In this document: one piece after another, positions 35,269 through 46,383 of the stretch
Layout of the letters: each line of letters begins with the position of its first letter
How positions within the stretch are numbered: position 1 is the first letter of the stretch
Source of the DNA: Lactifluus volemus
Lineage: Eukaryota; Basidiomycota; Agaricomycetes; Russulales; Russulaceae
Reading direction: 5' to 3'
DNA length: 64,000 nt
Assembly: GCA_022376515.1 (NCBI GenBank)
Contig: WTXI01000063.1
Location: 124,001-188,000, forward strand
The notes under the pieces: generated by a model
Database searches by the model: none
The model's input: the letters and a program-made list of their open reading frames with translations, nothing else
What the model was told of the DNA's origin: nothing
Program-made: the position numbers and the translations under genes

Positions 35269-37566
35269 ATGTCACCACTCTCGCCTGCTAGTGTTGACTC
35301 TGATGTAAACGTTGTAAAAGCTCCCGTCGATATCGAGGTAGCACAACCCGCTTTAGATTCTTCTACAATAGATATCGCAACTGCTGGCGGTGCACCTGTG
35401 GAGAAGGTAGGTTCCTTTCTTTCAGATAAAATGGTCGATTGAGCCATTCTTGTCTGCAGGTCAATCCCCTGGGCACGAAGTGACGCTTCTATCCGCAGTG
35501 ATGCTGAACCTCGGACAGCTGCTCGGGTCTGGAGTCTTCTCCGTTCCCGGAGTTGTCCTGAACTCCGTCGGCTCTATTGGCGTCTCGCTATCTTTCTGGG
35601 TCATTGCCCCCATATTTTCGTTCGGTGCGAGCACTTAGTCGTCGTGGTGGCTCCGCGTTTGTTGATCTACGTTCTCGTCAGTCGCGCTGCTTTCCTACAC
35701 TGAACTCGCCAGCTTCTTTCCCGGAAGATCCGGCGCGGAGGTTGTGTTCCTCGAGCAGGCCTACCCACGCCCGAAATTCTTTGTGCCTACTACTTTCGCC
35801 GTCATCGCCGTTCTTCTCTCGTGCGTATGTTCCTCGGGTAATTCCTACTGCATACCTAACATTTGTCGTTTTCGGAACCAGTTATAGTGCCACCAACTCA
35901 GTCGTATTTGCGCAATACGTTCTATCCTTATTCGATCTTCCAATCACGGGGTTTAGTCAGACTGTGCTTGCGCTCAGTGTGGCTACGGTTAGCGTGGGAG
36001 GTAATGGTTCAGATATTCTTCTGCTGGCTTCTCTCACCTCAGTTACTAGTCGTTGCCATCTCTACCAAGTGGTCACTGAGAGCTGTAAACGCACTGAGCA
36101 TATTCAAGGTACTATCACTCATATTGTAGGTAACTTTCATATCCCTTCCAAAGAGCTGCGTTAAGTGATCCTCCATAGTGTGGCGGTCACAGGTATTGCC
36201 GTCCTGGCAGGTTTCACTCGCATTTCTGACCCTTTCGCGAACTTTCACGACGTCTGGCACGGGAGCGCTACTAATCCAAATGCTCTGGCAACGGCTCTTG
36301 TCAAGACAAATTTCGCATATGTTGGCTGGTCTAACGCATTCAACGTGCTCGGTGAGGTGAAAGGTACTAGACCTGTCCGCACAGTTAGAAATGCGGGGTT
36401 CATTTCTCTTGGTATTGTTACGGTGCTTTTTGTCACTGTGAATGTCGCCTACATCGCTGCGGTACCTCTCGACAAGATAAAAGACTCTGGACAACTCGTG
36501 GGAGCTCTTTTTTTTCAGCACGTATTCGGTGGACATTGGGCCTCTAAGATTCTCCCGGTCCTGGTCGCGCTCAGTTGTGTGGGGAATATCGTCAGTGAAA
36601 TTGTTGACTTTTGAACCGGTAACCTGGACCACTTACATCACGGTTCGATTGACAGATTGCAGTCGTAGGTGTCTTCTGATATGGCCATACCCCGACCCTT
36701 GAGTAGCATCTCACATCAGAGCAGACGGTAGGCCAAGCGCGTGTTCTACGTGAAGTCGCTCGTCAAGGCCTCCTTCCGTATCCCACATTCTTTGCGTCAA
36801 CTCGACCCTTCGGGACCCCACTTGGACCCGTCGCACTCAAATACGCGCTTACCGTCCTCGTTATATCCTTACTTCCTGCGCGCGATGCGTTCAACTTCCT
36901 TCTTGACCTTGCATCATATCCCAATCTAGTACGTTCACTCTCTCAAATACCGTCAGTTGAAGGGCACTCACTTTTTCTTCGAGGTTTTCCATGCCGCGAC
37001 GGCGATTGGGTTGTGGCGACTGCGTGCTCGCCGCGCAAGTGAAGGGCTGCCAAAGTCCCCGTTCCAAGTTTGGGACATTGTCATCGGTTTGTGGCTTTTC
37101 CAATGTGTATTCTTGCTCGTGATGCCATGGTGAGCGCTTCGTTCTTGATCTGGTTCAGATACTTGACAACTCGCCCCGGTGTTGCAGGGTCCCGCCAGAG
37201 GAAGGACAGGCGGATGTCTCCTTCTGGTATGCGATGTGCGTAGCTTTGTTTCTTTATTCTACCTTTGCGCGGAGCGCTTACCGTAGGTGGATGGGTAGGT
37301 ACTGTGTCGTGGGCGTAGCCCTGCTCCTTGTACGTAAAAATTCCATGATGCCCTGCTCAAATGTGACAAAACATACCTTTCACCAGTTCTGCGCTTTGTA
37401 TTACTACGTTCGGATTGTCCTACTACCCAAAATTGGCGGATATGAAATTAGAGAAGAGGTAGTGATGTTGGGTGGCGGCGCCCTCACATCACGATTGGTG
37501 CGCAAGTATAAAGAACGATCGATTGGAGAGGAACGCCCGCTTCTTGCATCTCCTGACCATCACTAG
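35269..37566 (+). CDS. LAT-type (APC family) amino acid permease
   Basis: A gene of about nine exons, from ATG 35269 to the stop at 37566. It encodes a plasma-membrane or vacuolar amino acid transporter of the APC superfamily with about twelve hydrophobic segments. Helix 1 has LGSGVFSVPG, the unwound substrate-binding stretch. Other blocks are FFPGRSGAEVVFLEQAYPRP, ISTKWSLRAVNALSIFKVLS, TNPNALATALVKTNFAYVGW, GTRPVRTVRNAGFISLG, SGQLVGALFFQHVFG, ARVLREVARQGLLPYPTFFA and, at the end, ERPLLASPDHH. The N-terminus is acidic and soluble. One base is missing near 35474: VNPLG and HEVTLLSAV lie in neighbouring frames just after the first intron (35407-35459). A CRE-type site lies upstream. Confidence 0.88.
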
Positions 37567-37723
37567 GGAATATCATATATATGTAGTACCAATATGTACA
37601 CTAGAATACATACGCCTGTGTGGAACGCATAATCGATTCTGCAAAATAGTTGGGAAGACTAGAGTGGAGAGGCAAGACGACGGCAACTAAACTTATGGAA
37701 GTCCTGAAAATACCGTACGATCA

Positions 37724-38970
37724 TTATTTAGATCCTAGACTTCTTTTACGGAGCTTTTTGTCCTGCACCATCCGAAGCGCCCGAGCCCGTGAGTAGTTAC
37801 GGATTTACCCTCCCATTGGTAAATAGAACGCTTACCTCTCCAACGAGGCTCTTCACCTTGACGGCACGTTCCCTGTCGTCCACCTGCTTGTACACTCTCA
37901 GACGTTCAACCTCCTCCATCTTCTCGCGAAGCATCTCGGTCGTCTCGCGTGCGTGCTTGCGGCTCACCTCAAGCACCTCTCCCGCGGCGCGTAGACTCGC
38001 CTGTTCACGTTCACTTGCCGTACGCGCAACGAGTAGTTCCATTTCTGCTTTACGAGCGTCGCTCAGCGCGCGAGAGTGCTTCGTGTGGGACATCGCCTCC
38101 TCCTAGAAACAGAACAATAGCATGGTTAAAAACTCGAGGGATCCGCCGGGTAGTAGGAAGAAACCCAATGATCTTGGCGGCTTTACCTTGATAGACTCTT
38201 TTTGGAGTTTCTGGATCTCCGCTAGTTCTTTGAGCGCCACGTGAAGAGCAGCTTTCTCCGCCTTGGCTTCGCTCTTTATGATTTTTGACAGCCTCCGGCC
38301 CATACCATCTGTACCGCACCCCAAGCGCTGCGTCAGCGCAGCTCCCGAATAAACAGCACAGCAGCAAAAAACAAACAAACATACGATCTTCCTTTTTGAT
38401 GGCGGCTTTCTCTCGCGGCTTGAGTTCGTCCTCCGCGCTGGCTGCACGAACATGCAGGCTCGGGTCTACGTCAGGAGGCTGATTCGCCGCGGTGGCTGCG
38501 CCATTGGCGAATGCGCTGCCGTTCACATTGCTGACGGCCGCACTGCGATTTGTGCGGCGGGAAGCGACGGATGCCGAGGGCCCCAATTCAGCTCCCTCTC
38601 TGGCAGCGGCAGTGAAGGTGGCATCAGAGGGACGCCTGCGGGAATCATGATGGTTTGCTGAGCCTTCGTTCGCTTTCTTGGGCATAGGATTGGAAATAGG
38701 GGCCATTGTGATAACAGGGCTGAGTTCGGAGTTAGAGGTCCTTAGGGGGGTAGGTACGTGCGCGGCGACGACGTGCTGAGTCTTGCTTGTTTGAGAATGT
38801 ACACCTACGTCCTCCCCCGCTCCCGAGGCCACGGCCTGGTGTTGCGTGTTGTGAGGGGAGATAGAAGAGTCGGGCGATGGACCACCAGGGATGGTCTCTA
38901 CGGACAAACTACTCGGGGAACAGTCTGTAGGAGCTGATCGCATACGGCCACTGGAGAAAAGTTTAAACAT
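37724..38970 (-). CDS. coiled-coil protein with disordered N-terminus
   Basis: This reads from ATG 38970 (MFKLFSSGRMRSAPTDCSPS) to TAA 37726-37724, with three introns near 38385-38305, 38190-38105 and 37835-37765. The first 200 residues are Ser/Pro/Ala-rich and disordered, with basic patches (SRRRPSD). The C-terminal 150 residues are a continuous predicted coiled coil: SKIIKSEAKAEKAALHVALK, ALSDARKAEMELLVARTASE, EVSRKHARETTEMLREKMEE. It ends KLRKRSLGSK. All four exons join in frame. I do not recognise a named family; basidiomycete coiled-coil proteins of this layout are common and uncharacterised. A CRE-type 18-mer lies 128 bp upstream of the start codon. Confidence 0.65.
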
Positions 38971-39659
38971 CTTGTGCGAGAGGCATAGGAGAGCTCCGTC
39001 CAAATTTATACAAACAGACCTAGACTAGGCTGGCCCGCTGGGCGGGGAATGAGTATCGGAAGTATCGGAAATGGAGCGGGCCTGGAAAAGATATTTGTGA
39101 CGTCATCGCGGATGACCAGGGATAGAAAGAAACATCTCCTTCGAGCATGCTAATCAGCCAGTAGAGAATCAAGAAAATTAAAAAGTGAAGGTGCTGTCTT
39201 ATCTGACGGTTGTGTCTAAGCAGTCACAACAACGTGCGAGCCGCGAATGTTTGCTCGCAGCACCACAACTCCACCGATGGATAGAAAGAGTAATCGGACT
39301 ATGATCCCGATGGCCTGCCAGTTGGTAGCGTGTATAATGGATGATACTGAACCACCACGCCTATGATTATTCAAAAAGGATGCAAAACCTAGAGCTTAGT
39401 CCGAAGACAGTCAGATTCAGGCCAGGGAGGAACGAAGGAGAGTGTTCCATGGCTCAAACATCAAGGCTCTGCCTGGAACATGCCGCAATATGAGATGCAG
39501 AGGATCTTTTACATCGTGGTATTACGCACCTATGGTCAAGTGGGTACCCTCGGACAAACGAGCTCGTGTGGTAGATGAGGGGTAACCAAGTCAATAATTA
39601 AGTTAACGGAGTTCGATTCGCACTTTACATAGGCAAAAACAAAGGGTGTGATACGCACT
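38971..39659. other. intergenic between coiled-coil and phosphatase genes
   Basis: Coiled-coil gene promoter, including the CRE-type site, and phosphatase 3' flank. No gene was seen. Confidence 0.45.
39098..39115. promoter_or_regulatory. CRE-type site upstream of coiled-coil gene
   Basis: TGACGTCATCGCGGATGA, the same as the site at 35111 except for one base. It lies 128 bp upstream of the minus-strand start at 38970. Confidence 0.5.
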
Positions 39660-41101
39660 CTAAATATCACTAAAAACATCTCGCTGTTCATCTACCAGAA
39701 TCATGGAATGATCTGGGTATATGGCCTTCACAATTTCCTGCTCTCTCCACTTTTTCTCCGAGGAGGAAGGCGATGAAACAGGCTTTAGGGCATATTCTAT
39801 ACTCAATGCTGACAACACGCCTCCATACGCGTGTGAAATTCCTGTGCCCATCCATTAATCTCCATGCCGTGAAGTCGTCGCATAGACGCTCACCAGTGTC
39901 AATGATAATGATTTTGCCGTCGCAACGCGACATGATTTTCTGTAAGGAGTGTTAACCCTCACTATATGCCTAACGAAATCTGACGCACCTCGAAGTCTGG
40001 TGTGTGACCCATTATCATTCTCTTCGTTCCGGTCTTTTCCAGTACTGAATCCACGTCCCGACACGCCTCCTTCTCGCTGTTCAGTGCCCATCCACGATAC
40101 CATAGAGGGCCTTCTGGTCCATACATCGTCTGCTCTTCTTGTGTCGCACTAGATGGTAAACCAGGGTATGGATGTGGTGGGTGCGGTGGCGGTTGTGCGC
40201 GATGCTGCAGTTTGTAGAGAAGCGAGCGTCCGATTTCGTTTATGGACGACGGAAACGGCAAGAGTTGCGGATAACTGAGTGCGAGGCCCCCGTGTACGAA
40301 GGAATAAGCAGCGTGAGAGAGTGGAGCAGACAAGCGACCAGCAACGGATCCGGCGAGAGGAGGAAAGTCATCGTTTGGTTCACCAAAGGACGGGTGAAGC
40401 GGAAGACGAGATGCGACGGTGTAATTCGTGGCCCAAGCACGTCCAATGCGGCCAGTTGAGAGCATCCGCTGGCGTGCGGCAACACCGCCAAAGGTCTTGA
40501 TCTCGCTCTCGTGAACGTATCTGTACGGATCCCTTCATACATAGTCCATATGCCTACGTCGATAACGCACCTCCAGTCGCCTATATATCCGAAGATTGAT
40601 TAGCAAGGGGATATGCCCTGGACGACGTACTGACCGATGGCATTCATCCATTCGTGATTGCCTAGGTGGGATAACACTCGTCCACCAGCGCCCAGCGCCT
40701 GGGACCGTAGATCTTCCATCCAATCAAACAGTCGGATGGTGTCGTCACCCCTTGGCCCGTGAGTCAGAGACGCGCAGTGTATGTCGATACCAGAGTACAC
40801 ACCGATCGATGATGTCTCCCGTCTGCACGAAGATGTCCACTTCACCTGACCATCTGCCGTCCGAGTCAACAACTCGTGCCATCTCAAGCACTTTCTGCGC
40901 GTTTTCAATGTCCCCGTGCAAATCTCCAACCGCTACGATCCGGGTAGAGCGTGTTATGCGGTTATCATTGGCAGGTGCATCCCAAGAAGGAGAAAATTGC
41001 TGTTGAGAACGCCGAATATCGCGAATATAGAATAGCACATAGACAAGTGATGCAAAAATACTGAAAACCATTGCAAGACGGAGGCTCAGGTTGACAGGCA
41101 T
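39660..41101 (-). CDS. membrane-anchored calcineurin-like metallophosphatase
   Basis: This reads from ATG 41101 (MPVNLSLRLAMVFSIFASLV, a signal anchor with one membrane segment) to the stop at 39660. The metal-binding blocks of the PPP/bacterial-like (Shewanella-like) phosphatases are present in order. They are VAVGDLHGD, QTGDIIDRGDD (split by an intron near 40815-40765), LGNHEWMNAIG, YSFVHGGLAL and MIMGHTPDFE. Then come CDGKIIIIDTG and a C-terminal segment SHAYGGVLSALSIEYALKP. Introns are 50-80 bp. With an N-terminal anchor the catalytic domain should face a lumen or the outside, which agrees with related fungal proteins of the secretory path. All exons join without a frame shift that I could see. 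Confidence 0.85.
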
Positions 41102-41301
41102 GTTGTTGTGCCAACTAAGCGTCAACTTGGCAGTCGTCCAATAGCTGCTCGGTTACTACGGGCCGGCTGTTGGAAAGCCTGGTGTTTCAGTGGGTGGTCC
41201 ATGTTAACGATAAAAAGTAAATATGACACTTTCCAATAGCAGTGCCAAAACTTCCTGCCTGCTATCCCACAACCCCACAGAAGCAAATGACCCAAAAAAC
41301 T

Positions 41302-41388
41302 TGCATTGTCCGGGAATCGAACCCGGGGCGGATCGAGTCATGTGATACTCGGTGGCAACGATCCAGGTTACCACTACCCCAACAATGC
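41302..41388 (-). tRNA. tRNA-Gly(GCC) with 16-nt intron
   Basis: The cloverleaf reads on the minus strand. Acceptor stem GCATTGT pairs with ACAATGC plus discriminator A. The D arm is GGGT..ACCT. Anticodon stem GATCG pairs with CGATC, with anticodon loop TTGCCA then T. The T arm is CCGGG-TTCGATT-CCCGG. A 16-nt insert (starting CCGAGTATC) sits one base 3' of the anticodon, the standard intron place. The mature length is 71 nt, normal for tRNA-Gly. Internal promoter boxes A and B match. No CCA is encoded, as expected for a nuclear tRNA. Confidence 0.92.
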
Positions 41389-41990
41389 ATTGTACAATTT
41401 GTGTCATTACTTCTTATCAACAGCTTTGGCAATCATAGAAGTCGATTTATGTAGTTGCTGTGCACACCAGGTCTCATGAGGGGCAAGGGATATCTGGGAA
41501 TAAACGTATCATCGAACTATCATCTACCACAATATGTGGGGCGTCAGGAGAAGAGGTTGGAAGGGGCGCGCGGAGTCCGAAGGCGGAATGACCGCATGGA
41601 TAACGGTTAGAGAGCGTGGCGCTGCCTCACTGACCGAGCTCGCCCACGCCGGGGCAGCAGCGCTTCGGGAATGCCTCCCCACGCCACGCCTCCATACATG
41701 AAATACGATACTCCAGTTTCAGTTACGACTCATAGTCAAACAGCCTGAGGACCGAACGATGACGACTTGACGCATCAAATTCTGCCTCCCGGTGCCGTTC
41801 GATCGTTCTCATTCCCTCCCAGCCTCTATTTTCACCATAATATTCCGAGCATGTTCAAAACATAAACAGTACTACTGTATACGCGATTGAGCCAGGGAAA
41901 GAAACGGATGCTTCAATCATGTCCTATGAAGCGTGGATCTATAACCAAATAACATACAGGTATCAATCGAGCTAAAAGATTGCAGGTCAC

Positions 41991-42077
41991 CGTTATCCAC
42001 CAGAGGACAGCCATCTAAGGGGGAAGTACAAAAGCACTTCCTCCTTAGATGCTGGGCTGTCCTCTTGTGGATAACCG
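41991..42077. repeat. imperfect inverted repeat (hairpin)
   Basis: Arms of about 40 bp, 41991-42027 and 42036-42077, around an 8-nt loop. The arms share GTTATCCAC, GAGGACAGCC and ATCTAAGG on one side with their complements on the other. A 3-nt bulge and a few mismatches interrupt the pairing. It lies just past the DUF676 gene stop (42158) on that gene's 3' side. Confidence 0.75.
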
Positions 42078-42157
42078 CAACAATACGGGAAGCAAACGGT
42101 CATTTAAGCTTGAATCCAAGAATTACCTCCCCTCGCCTCCACCAAGTAGATGATCGT

Positions 42158-43777
42158 TCATGTAACAAACGCATCTGCCCAGTGCCTTAATACACCCTCT
42201 CCGATCTTGTGGGACTTGAAGTACTGATATCGCGTGCAATAATCACCGCGTGCGAGTTGCGCACGTCAGGGATGTATGCGAGTTCCTTCTTCAGTTGTGG
42301 AAGCCCATTCAGAGCAACTACCATCCTCCTTTGAGCCGGGGTAATGCGCGGATTCTGCTTTGAAATCCGTAAGGTTTCCTTTGAGAGCACTGGGCTAGTA
42401 GGACTATCGACGATATCCACGACGATGTCTTCCACTTCGCGCTCAAGCTGCCCAACGACGTGGATAAGTCGCTGCGTAGCGGACGCGTCCTCAGACTCCA
42501 GTAGCTTGATGCGCGAGTGAGAATGATGAGATGAGATGGAAAGCCTGATGATCACAAGAGTGATCACAGCTGGAAGGAGAACGGGAAGAAGGACAAGCGA
42601 AGCCTGTATGGTACCTCATTACCTCGTCCGCGGAATGCTCATATAGACACATACTATGTTGAATGGAAAGGGGGCCTGCAAGCGAGGGGGAAGTGGGGGC
42701 CTGTAAGACTTGAACCACATCCAGGTGAATGGGTGGGTCCTTTCGCATTTGGGTGGTGCCGTATCAGGTATATCAAAAGATTTTATGATCGGATAGTAGG
42801 TGTCGTCGTAGACTCTAGAAGGAAAGTTAACATACTGAGTGACGTGACAGGTGAGCCAGCGCACACCGCAAGGCCGCTGGTGGTATGATTGATGAACGGG
42901 TCCTTTCCATCCACAAATGCAGTCATGTACGGCACCGTGAAATCATTGATACTGTATGGTACCAAATTAGTTTGCCAGATGTGAATAGTGACGGAAAGGA
43001 TTGACGCGTTTGCGTAGATTCGAATATTGGGGAACAATTTGAGACCTTGGTAGAACACATGCTCTAGGCAGGGAGATCAATTGGCCCGTATGGATGAAGT
43101 CAAAAGGCTCCTTGCCTGGATCTGCCATGACTTCGAGCAGGGACTTCCCAGTCTTGGACCATATATCTACACCATAAAGCTGCTCTCCTGTTCTACTGAA
43201 AAATCTAGGCACGATGAATGAATTCAATCTTGAAAGAAGCGAAGGGTAGAGCAGAAGCCCGATGTGGGGCGTTGCCATGGTATTGAAATTTATGGGAGTG
43301 ACAGTAGAGAAGAACTCCCGCTGGTAGAGGATACTATATACAGCGCAAGGTCGGGCATGAACATTTAATGATAAGGACAAGGTGAAAGACGAGACTCACC
43401 CGACAACATAACGTGCGAGCAAGCCTCCCAGGCTATATCCCGTGATGGAAAACCGAGTCACCCTCTTACCCTGCCTTTCTAATTTCTCCTTTTCTTGAAA
43501 GATCTATACTAGAGCGCTTACTAGGAAATGGATCGTCAACTTTAGGTAGATCACTCACCTCAGTAGCCACTCGTTCTCCTCCCCAGTCTATCCCGTCATA
43601 GGTACTCTCATCCTTGTTGGTCTCGGAAAGCATTACATGGAGTGCTGCCCCATTCGAATATTTTGATTTGTTGATACGTTGCTCAATGATGCGATGCATG
43701 GAAGCAAGATTTGATGGGCTTCCCCACATTCCGTGAATGAGAACGAGTAGATGGACACTTGAGGTGGAGTCAGACAT
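42158..43777 (-). CDS. DUF676 serine esterase/lipase with C-terminal membrane segment
   Basis: This reads from ATG 43777 (MSDSTSSVHLLVLIHGMWGS) to TGA 42160-42158 in about seven exons. It is an alpha/beta-hydrolase of the DUF676 (ROG1-like) family. The oxyanion motif is LIHGMWG, and the nucleophile elbow is FSITGYSLGGLLARYVVG, with Ser as the nucleophile. Later blocks are FNTMATPHIGLLLYPS, SLLEVMADPG, YSINDFTVPYMTAFVDGKDP and IPDTAPPKCERTHPF, and near the C-terminus there is a hydrophobic stretch before SHHSHSRIKLLE. The conserved end YFKSHKIGEGVLRHWADAF lies one frame off from the preceding exon, so a base is missing near 42222. Without that correction the frame would end at 42187. Yeast relatives act on neutral lipids or monoacylglycerol; the exact substrate is unknown. 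Confidence 0.85.
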
Positions 43778-44349
43778 AACAGTTAGGTCGAAGTTAAGAG
43801 CACAACGGGGAGCGGGGCGTGTTCCAAGTCTTAACCGACAAAGTTTTATTAAATTGGGGCCGCACTGGCATGTTCAGTGATAACTTGAATCAATGTTCAT
43901 GTTCATCGGTAGATGACGAGTCATCTGATGAAAGCCCTGACGAGCATATCATTATGTCAGTGAGTTGCAGATGTCCGCGAGTCTGAAAGTTTGTTGAGTT
44001 GTCAATCTATGTGATAATGAGTTTGGTGTCGAAGAGCGAGGCGGTACTGAAGTGGCGTAACGTAGGTGAGTCCACGTGACCTCGTCTATCTCCCCGAGTC
44101 CGGGAGTCCGGGAGTCCGAAGATCCGCACCAGGTGCTTCCATTGGCCACTGGTCTACGCAAATATTGACTGCCATGATAGAACTACAGCATGGAAATCAA
44201 CTGGTCTTGATCGCGACGCTGGTAAGCATACATATTTTAACCGGTTTCCTTCGGGATAATTACGTAGATAACTTGGGCTGTCGCCTGGTCGAAATCTGTA
44301 TTCTTGTATCTATATCATCCGGAATATATCCAGCCATTATTCCTCAACC
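43778..44349. other. intergenic, divergent promoters
   Basis: Promoters of the lipase and the Cys-rich membrane protein. A short tandem GGGAGTCC repeat lies near 44100, and a CACGTG near 44073. No gene was seen. Confidence 0.45.
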
Positions 44350-45418
44350 ATGCGCCTGCTAAGTTGTGTGCTCCTTCTCGTGTATCTGGGGCGAATGCTC
44401 TCATCGCTCGCTACAACGTCTGGACCTTCGTCAACTACCCTTGGAAAGCCGTGCTCGATTTCTGCCAACCGTCTCGACCCTCGCACAAGGAGATTTACAA
44501 GTGACTGTGATGCCCAGACATTTTGCTCAGGGGCGATCAATGGCACTTGCCTCCCACGCCAGTGCCGGCGCGAAGAGTTTCCATTCGGATATCGCGCGGA
44601 TCAGAGACCACCGGCATTGTGTCCTGTGGGGAGCTTCTGTCCGGATGAGGGCGACGCTTGCCACCCGGTTGGTGCTGTCGGTCAGCCATGTCAGTTCAAT
44701 CGCGATGACCAGTGCGCATCATCGTATACCGCCGGGCTGGCTGACTATAACAATTCCAACGGCTCCATATGCCTCCGTTCCGTCTGCACGTAAGCACTGT
44801 CTATCGTGTTCGTTGGCATAAATTGCGAGTATAATGTTTTCTCGAAGCTATGCCAATTTGACCGAGAAGGAACCTTGTATATTTGAGCTCAGCACGTATG
44901 CCGATTTAGACAATATCGGACTAGGATTCAAGAACACCATCGTACGCGATAATTGCCAAACCGCACAGTTTTTCTGCAGCACAGCGACCCAAGTTTGCGA
45001 GCGATTGCGCTTGGTCGGGCAACAGTGCCAATATCACCGGGATTGCCAATCAGTGTGTTTGTATGTTTCTCGAAAGCTTTCGAACTGAGGCAGATATCCA
45101 GTATACTTGCCACCAAAATGTTTGCTCTAGTCCACCTGAAGAACCGTTCGAAGTTGCTCTGTGGCAATATGCAGTGACCACGCTCGCGGTTGTCCTGGGT
45201 GTGTTCTCCGTTTGCTTCGTGGACGTCTTCAATCCTTAGAGAAATTGTCGCAGCAATGGCAGCTACTTGCATCATGTTGGTGGCAATGCACCGTCGATAT
45301 CGCTTAAAACATTACCAAGAGATTCGCGACTATTGTGACGAGCAAATAAGGTACGTGGCTAACTAATAGCCATGTTTCCCAGTCCGACGAGTAAAGCAAA
45401 AACAGGTTGCGGCAATTA
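44350..45418 (+). CDS. Cys-rich secreted/type I membrane protein
   Basis: ATG 44350 opens MRLLSCVLLLVYLGRMLSS, a signal peptide. The ectodomain is rich in cysteine: GKPCSISANRLDP, DCDAQTFCSGAINGTCLPRQ, LCPVGSFCPDEGDACHPVG, QFFCSTATQVCERLRLVGQQ, QCQYHRDC. A membrane segment follows (ALWQYAVTTLAVVLG, then MAATCIMLVAM), then a basic cytosolic tail (HRRYRLKHYQEIRDYCDEQI). Introns lie near 44790-44850, 45055-45115, about 45200-45240 (only about 37 bp) and 45349-45390. The stop is uncertain and is placed near 45418. The family is found in many Agaricomycetes and has no known role. The cysteine spacing suggests EGF-like or wall-anchored ectodomain folds. Confidence 0.7.
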
Positions 45419-45541
45419 GTCTCCGGAATGGCATTGCAGACAAATCCCGTTGGCAGAATGACCTCGATAAATTGAGTTAATCGACCAGGCGCATGGACAT
45501 AGTCGGTGTTCGACATGAGTATATATGAAGGCTAGCACACG

Positions 45542-46303
45542 TCAACGCGACGAAGTAGAGTTATCAATGGCAACCTCGGTGCTTAGACGAGATATTTCAG
45601 AGAATGCTTCACTGAGACGTTCCAGATTGGTATCGAGCGACTCGGCTCGATGCCTCATCTATCGGGATCGGAGTAAGTCAACCTGAAAGTAGTGTGGGAT
45701 CAATCCGCATACCGCAGAGATGGTATCAGTAGCATCTATAAGCTCATTATGATTTTCATAGACTAGAGACTGACGTTCGCCTTCTAATTCTCTCATCTCT
45801 GGATAGCCAGGGCCTATGAGGCGGTTGTATACGTCATTAACGCTCAAAGACTCACCTTTAAGCAGCTCATTCTCTCTCTTCAAAAGCGTCGTGAGAGATG
45901 CTGTGGTAATAAGCTGGTCGTAATATGCCTTCGCATCAAAGGCTGGCGAGTCTATGATCCTGTTAGCGCTGTGCGGGATTTATTTGTCCGGGCACCCACC
46001 TAGGTCCATTGGATCCATGGGTTGACCAGATGGGGGTGGAGGCGTCACATTTAGTCCATAGTGCTTGCGTAATAAGTCTCTCGCTCTTGTCTTTGAGCGT
46101 TCGAGAGGAGGGGTCGATGGAGAAGTTAATGAACCAGGAACTTGCCGTGGGGACGCAGACGGTAAAGGAGTATGCCTCTGAGAGCCAGATAGTTGGGGTG
46201 TAGAGTTGGGACGTAGGGGAGATGGAGATGCTTTGCTCGAATGTCTCGACTTTGGCGGTGGGGTTGAAGTAGGCGATGGGATGGGTGAGTTTGGAAGAGA
46301 CAT
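45542..46303 (-). CDS. VPS51: VPS51, GARP/EARP tethering complex subunit
   Basis: This reads from ATG 46303 (MSLPNSPIPSPTSTPPP) to TGA 45544-45542, with short introns near 45990-45950, 45865-45800 and 45715-45665. The N-terminal 80 residues are Ser/Pro-rich. The conserved core follows: RARDLLRKHYGLN, DPMDLDSPAFDAKAYYDQLI, TASLTTLLKRENELL, MRELEGERQSLVYENHNELI, DATDTISA and LERLSEAFSEISRLSTEV. This is the Vps51/Vps67 helical domain that binds the t-SNARE Tlg1 and tethers endosome-derived vesicles at the trans-Golgi. The protein is short (about 200 residues), as in yeast Vps51 (about 164). It is divergent from the nuclear-type gene, with 80 bp between the starts. Confidence 0.85.
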
Positions 46304-46321
46304 TAAGGGTCTTGACAGACC

Positions 46322-46327
46322 CACGTG
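46322..46327. promoter_or_regulatory. CACGTG in the VPS51/nuclear-protein promoter
   Basis: A CACGTG palindrome inside the 80 bp between the two divergent start codons. Confidence 0.4.
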
Positions 46328-46383
46328 ATTTCATACGCATTCAATTGTCGCGTCGCGTCACGATCGCGGCGTCTTCTCTAACG

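Noticed and set aside
44097..44120. Tandem GGGAGTCC repeat
   Set aside because: Only three short units; too small to call a functional array.
45963..46340. Alternative minus-strand frame over the VPS51 N-terminus
   Set aside because: The neighbouring frame gives the VPS51 core through normal introns; this one is a shadow.
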